This document shows, one piece after another, positions 50,401 through 62,000 of a DNA stretch of 64,000 bases. The DNA is from Closterium sp. NIES-65 (lineage: Eukaryota > Streptophyta > Zygnematophyceae > Desmidiales > Closteriaceae), in NCBI GenBank assembly GCA_948144175.1, contig CANXME010000043.1, positions 1,108,501 through 1,172,500 on the forward strand, given 5' to 3'. The position numbers and the translations under genes are program-made. The number at the start of each line of letters is the position of its first letter. Position 1 is the stretch's first letter. The notes under the pieces are model-generated. The model made no database searches and was not told the DNA's origin. It was given only the letters and a program-made list of their open reading frames with translations.

Positions 50401-52967
50401 CTGTCACTCCGTCCCATCTACAGCATCAACTCGCCCCAGTGGTTCGTGGCCAGGCCATGGATGGAGGTACGTGCTCACTCTGGTGGGAGGGACGCTCTTT
50501 CCAATGAGAGGTATGCATGCATAGGAGGCGACTTTTGAGTCGACTCAAAAGTCACCTAGGTATGCACGCACTGCATGCGTAGGAACGCCAAGGAAACAAA
50601 ACTCACTGCTGCGTGCCTTACCTCTGCTGCACTCTCAAGTGTTGTGACGCGTCTCGGTTATCCTGCATGCGTTTGCTTTGCTTTGCGTCATTGCGTTTCC
50701 TCTGCGCGTCTTTGCAACGCAAGTGTGTTTCCTCTCCATGCTGAACCGACTCAAAGGTCACTTGGTGTGTTTCCTCTCCATGCTGAACCGACTCAAAGAT
50801 CACTTGGTGTGTTTCCTCTCCTCTGCACGCTGAAACCCCTTTTGGTTCTTCCAGGCGTGCAATTGTCAGTCCATGCAGTGTGTGCCACTGTACGATGCAC
50901 ACAATCAGTGCACTCTCTCAGCATGCTGGCCGATCATGAGTCATCTCACATCAAAGAACGCTTCTTGTGTTTTCAATGCACGCTTAACTCCCATCTGTTC
51001 CGCCAGGCGTGCAACTGTCAGCCCATACAGTGTGTGCCACTCTTTGTTTTGAGTTGACTAAAAACACCTTCGTGTGTTTCCTCTGCACGCTGACCCCCTG
51101 TTCTGTTCCTCCAGGCATGCAACTGTCAGTCGATGCAGTGTGTGCCACTGTACGATACACTGGGTGAGTCTATAGCGAGTATGGGTGAAGTGAAACGTTG
51201 CATACAGTGCACTGGATGAGTGGGGGTCGATAGATAGCATACAAATAGCATGAAAAGTAACGTTTTTACTGAGTGAGTTGCTGTGTAGAGTGAGGTTAGA
51301 TTTTTTAGATTCTCGATGTAAGTTGCTGCATGGTATTGTTCGTCGATGCATTGTGCCGTGCATGTCTTATAGTTTGCTCTACTTTGTGAAAATCCCAGAT
51401 AGCTCTTACAAAGTTTGACGATCTCAGCCCCCGTCTCTTTCTAACCTGCGTCCATTGTCCAATAGACCCTCACTCCCCCCCTCCACCCCGCCCCTCCCCT
51501 TTGCAGGCGTGGAGGCAGTGTCAGTCATTCATTCTCAACCATGCCGAAGTGGCGCTCGCTTGTGGTCGTGAAAGCAGCCCTCCTCCTCCTTCCTCCCCCC
51601 CCTGCTGCGTATCACACAGCTCTCTGTCTCTGCTCTCCCTCTCTCCTCTCCCCTCTCTTCCCTCCATGTAGGTGCGGAGGCAGTGTCATTCATTCTCAAC
51701 CATGCGGAAGTGGCTCTCGTGGTCGTGCAAGCAGCCAAGATACCTGCTGTGAGTCATAGACTTTCTGGATCTCACAGGCTGGTTCTTGAGAATTCTCAAA
51801 AGCCAGGTCGTGCAAGCAGCCAAGATACCTGCTGTGAGTCACAGACTTTCTGGATCTCACAGGCTGGTTCTTGAGAATTCTCAAAAACCAGGTCGTGCAA
51901 GCAGCCAGATACCTGCTGTGAGTCATAGAATTTCTGGATCTCACAGGCTGGTTCTTGAGAATTCTAAAAAACCAGGTCGTGCAAGCAGCCAAGATACCTG
52001 CTGTGAGTCATTGACTTTCTGGACTGGATCTCACTGGCTGGTTCTTGAGAATTCTCAAAAACCAGGTCGTGCAAGCAACCAAGATACCTGCTGTGAGTCA
52101 TAGACTTTCTGGATCTCACAGGCTGGTTCTTGAGAATTCTCAAAAGCCAGGTCGTGCAAGCAGCCAAGATACCTGCTGTGGGTCATAGACTTTCTGGATC
52201 TCACAGGCTGGTTCTTGAGAATTCTCAAAAACCAGGTCGTGCAAGCAGCCAGCCAAGATACCTGCTGTGAGTCATAGACTTTCTGGATCTCACAGGCTGG
52301 TTCTTGAGAATTCTAAAAAACCAGGTCGTGCAAGCAGCCAAGATACCTGCCGTGAGTCATTGACTTTCTGGACTGGATCTCACTGGCTGGTTCTTGAGAA
52401 TTCTCAAAAACCAGGTCGTGCAAGCAACCAAGATACCTGCTGTGAGTCATAGACTTTCTGGATCTCACAGGCTGGTTCTTGAGAATTCTCAAAAGCCAGG
52501 TCGTGCAAGCAGCCAAGATACCTGCTGTGAGTCATTGACTTTCTGGATCCACGAAAGCCTTGACTTTCGGCTTTGAATTCCTGGATCTCACAGCATGCTG
52601 CCTGCACATTGACCCTCACAATCTCGTTTTAACATGCCCTTCTGTCCTTAGGGTTTCGGGTTCCTTGCATGCACTCCCTTCGCCCCTCGCCCCTCTCCCA
52701 TCACCCCTCGCGTCTCACCTCGTTCTCGAATCTCTTCAGCTGCTCAAGAGTCTGCCTAACTGCACACGCCTTGTTCTCATCCTGCGCACCCCTTTCTCTT
52801 TCCTCTCCCTCGCATGCACTCCCCTCGCCCCTCGCCCCTCATGCATGTGCAGCTGCTCAAGAGCCTGCCCAACTGCACTGAGAATGTCAAGAGTAAGTCG
52901 CCTGGGGCGTGGGCTTGGAGGCTTGGGGCAGTCCCTTCCATAGATTTTTTTGTTTGCGAATTTTTCC

Positions 52968-53039
<72 letters not shown>

Positions 53040-56000
53040 AGAGAATTGCATCCTTCATAGATGAAGCTCTGATCTACCAGCTTCTCACACACCCGCCTAT
53101 CGCACACTTGGCACTTTCCTAGCATCTATAATCTCCCTCCGAACCTCTCTCCCATCCCACCTTCCATCCAGGAGAATGTCGCCACGGGAATGTTGCCACA
53201 TTCGTTTTTGTCAACCCGCCTGCCGAGTTGACTTTTGAGTCGACTCAAATGTTGCCACATTCGTTTTTGTCAACCCGCCTGCCGAGTTTCCTCCTTTCTC
53301 CCTCCCCCCTCACCTCCCCTTCTCCCTCCCCTCCGTCTCCCCATTCCCTTCTCTCTCACCCTCCGGTTCTCTCTTCTTCCCCCCCCTCCATTCATATAAT
53401 CCTCCCCCTCTCCTCCCCAGCGGTGGTGAGCATGGGAGACCTGGATGCGGATTCAGCCAAGGCGCTGACAGACATGGTCATCCGAGGAGTCAGCTGGGTG
53501 GTGTCTCAACACGCCAGCTGGGTGGTGTCTCAACACGCCAGCTGGCATGTGTCTCAACACGCCAGCTGGCATGTGTCTCAACACGCCAGCTGGCATGTGG
53601 CTCAACACGCCAGCTTCCCCTGGGTTGAATCTAAGGCACCGCACCATCCCCTGTTCCCTCTTTCCCCGTTCCCCCCTCACCAGCGGTGGTGAGCATGGGA
53701 GACCTGGATGCGGATTCAGCCAAGGCACTGGCAGACAGACATGGGCATTCGGGGAGTCACCTGGGACTGGGACTCATGACTCCGTCTCCCTTCTTTTCCC
53801 CTCCCACTCCTGGTGTTTTCCCGCCTCCCCCCCACCAGCCGTGGTGAGCATGGGCGACCTGGATGCGGAGTCCGCCAAGGCACTGACAGACATGGGCGTG
53901 AAGGGAGTCAGCTGGGACGACTTTCTGAAAGAGGTGAGTCAACGCTGGTCAACGCTGGTCAACGCTGGTCAATGGCAGCGAATCAGCTAGGCGCCTGATA
54001 AATCAGAAGGGCGGTTGGCAGGCAGGCATGGGCGGGCAGACATGGGATGGGAGTCAGTGTCGATCAATGCTGGGAAAGGTGATTCAATGCTATTGCCAGT
54101 TACTGCTGGTCAATGCTGGTCAATTCTGGTCCCACGTGTCCCCACTCACGCATCCCCACTCGTCCCATATCCCACCCTGTCCCCTGCCCATCCCATTTCC
54201 TCGACCCATCTCACCAGGTCGAGGCACAGCCAGTGGAGCCACGTTAGGTCCTTCCCTCGTCCCATTCCTCCCTTCCCTCTCCGTCCCCCCTTCTCCTTCT
54301 CTCCCACCCCATCCCCACACTTCCCACTCACCAGGGCGAGGCAAAGCCAGTTGAGCCATGTTAGGTCCTTCCCTCATCCCATTCCTCCATTCCCACTCCG
54401 TCGTCCCCCCTTCTCCTTCTCTCCCACCCCCCCACTTCCCACTCATCAGGGCGAGGCGAAGCCAGTGGAGCCATGCCCCTCCAAGCCAGAGGACATCTGC
54501 ACCATCATGTACACCTCAGGTGGGCTCAGGTGTTTCCTCAGGTGGGACAGGTGCTTCCTCAGGTGGGTTCAGGTGCTTCCTCAGGTGGGTTCAGGTGCTT
54601 CTTCAGGTACTCCTCAGCAGCTCAGCTGAATCCAGGTGGTTTCACAGGTCTTACTTGAGGAATCTGTGCACCATCAGGTACACACACATCAGGTGCACAC
54701 AACGATTTAACCGCCCCCCCTGTTTTCCTGTCACCCCTCAACCGACCGACAGGCACCACGGGAGAGCCCAAGGGCGTGATGATAACGAATCATGCCCTCG
54801 CCACTGCCGTGGCGGGCACCAAGCGCTTCTGCGAGGTTAACAACTGTGTGGTGAGTGGGAGTAAAGGGGGAAGGCGGGGGTGGTGGGAGAGGAGAAGGGG
54901 AGGCAGGGGCTTGGATGCTGTGTTTTGGGTTTCGATTTTAAGGTTTAGGGTAGGGTGCTCTCGCCTCTGCTGTGGCGGACGGGCACCAAGCGCTTCTGCG
55001 AGGTCAATAACTGCGTGGTGCGTGGGAGTAAGGGGGGTGGTGGGAGGTTTAGGTTTAAGGTTTAGGGAATAGGGAGTCTCGCCACTGCCGTGGCGGGCAC
55101 CAAGCGCTTCTGCAAGGTCAACACCGGTGTGGTGAATGGGGATGGGGTTGGGTGGGTGGCAAGCTTTTAAGGCGCCTTAACAGGTGCTTCTGCGAGGTCA
55201 ACAACTGTGTGGTGAGTGGGAGTAAAGGGGGAAGGCGGGGGTGGTGGAAGAGGAGGAGAAGGGGAGGCAGGGGCTTGGATTGGATGTCCCATCAGTGTAG
55301 TGTAGGGTGCTCTCGCCACTGCTGTTGCGGGCACCAAGCGCTTCTGCGAGGTCAACACCTGTGTGGTGAGTGGGAGGGGGGGTGGGGGGAGGGGGATGCA
55401 TAGGCCTGGATGCTGCGTCAGTGGTGGGACTCTCGCCACTGCTGTTGCGGGCACCAAGCGCTTGTGCGAGGAGAGGGTGGAAGTAAGAGAGAGCCTTGGA
55501 TGTTCCATCAGTGTAGGTTAGGGTGCTCTCGCCACTGCCGTGGCAAGCAGGCACCAAGCACTTCTGCGAGGTCAACAACTGCGTGGTGCGTGGGAGTGGG
55601 CAAGGGGCGAGGAGGGGGTGGTGGGAGAGGAGGAGAAGGGGAGGCAGGGGCTTGGATTGGATGTCCCATCAGTGTAGTGTAGGGTGCTCCCTGCCTCTAC
55701 AGTTGCGGGCACCAAGCGCTTCTGCGAGGTCAACACCTGTGTGGTGCGTGGAGGGGAAGCAGGGGGGTGGGGGAGAGAAGGGGATGCATAGGCCTGGATG
55801 CTGCGTCAGTGGTGGGACTCTCTAGCCACTGCCGTTGCCGGCACCCAAGTGCTTCTGCGAGGTTACCAACTGCGTGGTGAGTGGGCAGTAGGGAGTGGTT
55901 ATTGAGAATTCTCAAAAACCAGCACTGTTGCTGCTGTGGCCACAACACAACAGCTGCTCGCATCTTCAACCACCAATTCCTGTTGTTGCCCTCCGCTCCG

Positions 56001-59000
56001 CTCCCCACTCTCTCCCCCTCCCCCTTTCACAGCTCACCCCAGCAGACATCGACATCTGTTGCGCCTCTCTCCCTCTTCCGCACTTATTCGACCACGGAGG
56101 AGACGAGATGAGCTTCTCCCCTTGATATGCGCTGTGTATCCCTCCTTGCCCACCCCCATCACAGCTCACCCCAGCGGACATCTACATATCCTACCTGCCC
56201 CTGGCACATATCTTTGCCCGCGTGGCAGAGCAGCTCATGACGCCTCCCTTTGATGTCCTCTGTATCCCCCACACCCCTCCCACCCTCACAGCTCACCGAA
56301 TCAGACATCTACATTTCCTACCTGCCCCTGGCACACATCTTTGACCGCGTGGCCGAGGAGCTTATGACCCATGTGGGGGGCTCCATTGGCTTCTGGCAAG
56401 GGGTGAGTGAGATGCGGTCGTGAGGGATGGGATGCAGTGGTGAGAGATGGAATGCGGAGGTGGGGGGGTAGATGTGGTGGTGATGGGTTTGACACCGTGT
56501 TGAGAGGTGGGACGCGGATGTGCACAGCACGTCTCCTATCTGCCCCTGGCGCATATCAATTACCGCATCGCGGAGGAGCTTATGACGCACTTGAGCGGCT
56601 CCATTGGCTTCTGGCAAGGGGTGCGACGCGGTGGTGAGGGGTGAGATGCGGTGGGATGCGGTGGTGGGGGGTGAGATGCGGTGGTGAGGTTTGGTGGGGG
56701 GTGAGATGTGGTAGGGTCTATGGCACACATATTCGTGGCAGAGGAGCTCATGGCGCTCAAGCCAGCCCCGCCGCACACACTCGCCCTCTTCCTTTTCGCT
56801 TCCCTTCTCTCCTCCCCTCCACTGCCCTTGTATGCCCGCCAATCCCCTTATCCCACCAGGACGTGAGGCGGCTCAAAGACGACCTGGAGGCCCTCAAGCC
56901 CACCTCGCCTCACACACCGTCCCCTTCCCTTCCTTCCCCTACCCCTCCATTGCCCCTTGAACTCCGCCCTTCCCCCCCCTTCTCCCGCACCCCATCAAGA
57001 CGTGAAGCTGCCCACAGCCAACTCTCCTCACACACCCTGCGCTCCCTCCCCTGTCCTTTCCCCTTCGCTCCCCCGCACTTCCACACCCTTCTTTCCAACC
57101 CCATCAGGATGTGAGGAACCTCACAAACGACTTGGAGGCCCTCAAGCCCACCTTCTTCTGCGGAGTGCCGCGCATCTTTGACCGCATCCACTCGGGTAGG
57201 GGCCTGATTGAGTCAGTGTGCTGTGCTTATCCGCAAACGCCCCTGCCGTCGCATTTCCCACAAGCAAGCCAGCAAGCCAGGGACTAACCTTCGGTATGAC
57301 TTCTGAGAATTCTCAAAAGTCATACCAAGCGAGGATCCTGTGCACCTACCTCATTTCCCCATTCCCTGTGCCTCTCTATTCCCTTCCCTTCATCTCAGCC
57401 GTCATATCTAAGATTGAGTCCACGGGCGGGCTCACCAAGATGCTGTTCGACTGTGCCTACAGCACCAACCAAGCACGGAAGCAAGGGAGCCTGGCAGGAT
57501 CCTGTGCACCTACCTCATTTCCCCATTCCCTGTGCCTCTCTATTCCCTTCCCTTCATCCCAGCCGTCATCTCTAAGATTGAATCAACAGGCGGGCTCACC
57601 AAGATGCTGTTCGACTATGCCTACAGCACCAAGCAAGCGCGCCTGGCGGCAGGGGTGAAGATTCGAGACGCCACGCCAATCTTTGACTTCCTCGTCTTCA
57701 GCAAGGTGAGTGGGTGGCTGTGGGTGGGTGGGTGGGTGGGTGGCAGCAGGAGTGAAGATCCGAGACGCCACTCCCATTTTTTACTTCCTCGTCTTCAGCA
57801 AGGTGAGTGGGTGGCTGTGGGTGGGTGCGAGAGGAGAGGTCTGCGTGTGCGTTCGGAAGAGGTGCCTTGATCAATGAACACGCACCGGTGGCAGCGGCAG
57901 GGGTGAAGATCCGACACGCCAGGCCCATTCTTGACTTGTTTGTATTTAACAGGGTGAGTTTGTGTGGCTGTGGGTGGGTGAGGAGAGGTGAGCGTGTGAG
58001 TCTCTAGAGGTGCCTTGAACGCACACAGCTGGCAGCAGAGCAGCAGGGGTGAAGATCCAACACACCATGCCCATATTCAATCCCCCACCCCACGTCTTTC
58101 CTCCACCTCACTCCTGCCACAGATCAAGGCGCGGCTGGGTGGCAACGTGCGGATTATCTGCTCCGGTGCTGCCCCTCTCGCCCCTCACGTGGAGGAGTTT
58201 TTGAAGATTGCCATGTGCTGCCCCGTGGTGCAGGGGTATGGTGAGTTTGAGAGCGGTACAGTGCGATTGAGAGGGGTGCGGTGAGTCTGCCCCGTGGTGC
58301 AGGGGTATGGTGAGTGTGATCCTATGCGAAAAAAAGGGGGTTTGGGTTGGATGGAGTGACTAGAGTGGTGGGATGCGGTGCTGCCCGGTTACTGTCTGGT
58401 TGGTGTTGCCCTTCTCCTCCTTGTCTGTCCCGCGCCTCACATGGATGGAGGTGTGCTTGAAAGATTGCCATGTGCTGCCACGTGCAATTTCCTTCTCCCC
58501 ACCCCTCCCCCACACACCCTCCCTCCCCTTCCCCCAGGCCTCATGGAGACCAACACGAGCGGCTTCATCTTGTGCGTGGATTGTATCGAGCAGGCCGGCA
58601 CTGCTGGGCCGCCCATGCCCACGCTCGAAACCTCCATCTCACCCCCTCCCCCCTCCCTCTCCGTTCCACAAATCCTTCCCGGCTTCCCCTGGCCAATCCT
58701 CCAGGTCTCACGGAGACCAACACGAGCGGCTTCATCTCGTACGCTGATCGCATTGAGCAGCCCGGCACCATCAGCCCGCCCATGCCCAAGCTCGTGCCCG
58801 CCCATGCCCAAGCTCGTGCCCGCCCATGCCCGGTCGCCTCAACCACATGCTCATAGCAACCCCCCGTCCTCACTCCTTCTCAACACCCTCAGGTCTCACC
58901 GAGACCAACACGAGCGGCTTCATCTCATACGTGGATCACATCGAGCAGACCGGCACGGTCGGCCCGCCCATGCCCACCCTCTAGACCCTTCTCCTCTCAT

Positions 59001-62000
59001 CTCATCCAATGCCCTCTAATTCCCTCCCTCCGTTTCCTAACAGGTCTCACCGAAACCAACACGAGTGGCTTCATCTCGTACGCGGATCGCATCGAGCAGG
59101 CCGGCACCGTTGGCCCGCCCATGCCCACGCTCGAAACCCGCCTCGAATCCATCCCCGAGATGAACTACGATGCTATTGGTGCCAAACTGGAAGGAGAATC
59201 AGGGGAGGCGGTGCATCCCCCGAGGGGGGAGGTGTGCATTCGCGGGCCGATTCTCTTCTCGGGGTATTACAAGCGCGAGGATCTGACCAAAGAGGCAGTG
59301 GATGCGGAGGGGTGGTTCCACACGGGCGACATTGGCGAGTGGCAGGCAGATGGGTCGATGAAGATCATCGATCGGAAAAAGAACATTTTTAAGCTGGCTC
59401 AAGGGGAGTACGTGGCTGTGGAGAATCTCGAGAACGTCTTTGGCAACTGCACTGCTATTGACATGGTGAGTGGTGGGGAGTGATGGGGAGTGGTGGTGAT
59501 GGTGAGTGGTGGGGAGAGGGAGGGAGGATTTGACCAAGGAGGCTGTGGATGCGGAGGGGTGGTTCCACTCGGGAGACATTGGCGAGTGGCAGGCGGATGG
59601 GTCGATGAAGATCATCAATCGGAAGAAGAATATATTCAAGTTGGCGCAAGGGGAATATGTTGCCGCCCTGTCTCACCCCTTCTGCTCTCTCTGCTCTCTC
59701 TTCCATCCCTCCCTTCCCTCACACCAGGTGTGGGTGTATGGCAACAGCTTTGAGGCAGTGCTGGTGGCGGTGGTGGTACCAAACAAGCCGACGCTGCTAG
59801 AGTGGGCCAAGGGGGCAGGTGTGGAGGGGGATTATGCTGCCCTGTGCGCCACTGAGGAGGCAAAGAAATTTATTCTCGGGCAGCTGACTGAGACAGGAAA
59901 GAAGGGCAAGGTGAGAGGGGTGGAAGGGGGGAAAGAGATAGAAAGCAGTTGTGGTATTAGGAGAGGAGAGGCGGGCATTTATATTACCTGTAGGTGGTGA
60001 CTCCCCTTCTCGCGCTCGAGTGGGCCAAGGGGGCGGGCATGGAGGGGGATTATGCTGCCCTCTGCGGCACTGAGGAGGCAAAGAAATTTATTCTCGGGCA
60101 GCTGACCGACACGGGCAAGAAGGGCAAGGTAAGATGCTGAAAGCGAGGGGGGTGGGATGACAAGGGAGGAGTGGTTTGAGGTCGTGTCTATACTAGAGGC
60201 TTTCTGAGGTCAGAGAGAGTACAGCCAGAGGAGAGGTTTGAGGCTTTCTTAGATTTTGAAAGCGTCCATGTGGAAAGCTGCCTTCCCCCCCCCTCCCCTT
60301 TTTCCCTTGTCTTTTTTTTGTTCTCCTGTGATCTGTGCCCCCCTCCAGCTGATGGGCTTATATTGGTTCTCCTGTGATCTGTGCCCCCCTCCAGCTGATG
60401 GGCTTTGAGATGGTGAAGGCGGTGCATTTGGAGTCACAGCCGTTCCACATGGAGAGGGATCTGCTGACTTTCCCCCCTACCACCCCCTCCCCTCCCTTCT
60501 TTACTGCTGCCATGTTTCCCGGTATGTCCTATGCCCCCATGTGCACCAGCTGAAGGGCTTTGAGATGGTGAAGGCGGTGCATTTGGAGTCACAGCCCTTT
60601 GACATGGAGAGGGACCTGCTCACGCCCACGTTCAAGAAGAAGCGTCCTCAGCTGCTCAAGTACTACCAGGTGGGTTCAGGGCTCAGGTGGGTGACTAGAC
60701 TCTGGTATTTACGTGCAGGCAGACTTGTTTAGTGTTGCGGTGGGTGTGTTGTGTTGTCAAGCCGTTCGACTTGGAAGAGTTTGCTGGCGCCCACGTTCAA
60801 GAAGAAGCGCCTGCAACTGCTCAATCACCACCAGGCTGGTTATAGCATCATAAGGCCTGTTCTTGTTGTGAGTTTTTGTTTTAGATTTCTCAAAAAAATC
60901 CTTATAGCATCATAAGGCCTGTTCTCGTTTTTAGCAAGGATTTGCTCTCTTGGGTTGGGAGGCACGTTTGGCACAATGTTTTTATGGTAAAGTAAGGGCA
61001 TATCTTTGGTTTGGGTCAAAAGGCCACTTTCGGTCATGCGTGTTTTCCGCATGACCCAAACAGCACAAAACGCCACCTTATCCGCGCTTCAGAAGGCCAC
61101 TTTGGGTCGTGAGCGATTTCCGCATGACCCAAACAGTAGGATGAACAGTGCCATGACCCGAGCCAAAGGTACGCCCTAAATTGGGTTTTTGGGTCCCTGT
61201 TCGAAGTGCCTCAAGAGTAAGTAATTCTCTCAAATGTGAATATCGGAATGGCATAAGGGTTTGGACACATCCTCCTAGGACAGGAATTTCCAATTGCGCA
61301 TGCACTCATCAACCATGCACAATTTTGGGTTGCTGGTTTCACGTTTGTGTTGGCAGCAGCCTGCGATTGTGCACAGATGATTAACGATGCGCAATTTGAT
61401 TTTTCCATCTTAGGAGGATGTGCGCAAGTTCCGATGCCGTTTGATCATGCCCTTTGTGTGGATTTGTAATTCATTTGTACTCATTGCACCATGTTTTGTG
61501 GAAATAATGCACTGTTGGGATGCACACTTGGCTACACGTTTTTAGCCTCTGAAGAAAAGTTTTTGAATATCTTGTTCAAAGTCGCCTCGAAAAGAACATA
61601 TTGGACCGCCGGTTTGAGACGCCTCAAACAATGCTCTTGGTTTGCCTTTTTTTAAGCTCCTTAAAAACAGATGTGCACAGGCGGAGTTGGCACTGCAAGT
61701 CAAATAAACTTCACGCGAAGGAGCCTGCACTGGTTGAAGTCGTTGGGTGTACTCGTTTGTAACCACCCAGCTTCTGCTATCTTTCAAAAAGGCTGGCTCA
61801 AGCCGGGAGCTTGTCATTTGTCCGCACTGATACCCGAAACCCCTTGCCTTTGCCCCCCGGCTGATGTAATACTAAGGCCTTCAACTTTTGCAAGCAAAAG
61901 CATCCAGGCGGTTTTTGAGGCGCCTCAAAAGTGGTCAAAAGCATCCAGGCGGTTTTCCTGTTTTTTCTCTTTCTCCCCTCCGCTTGCTTCTGCCTGTTAT

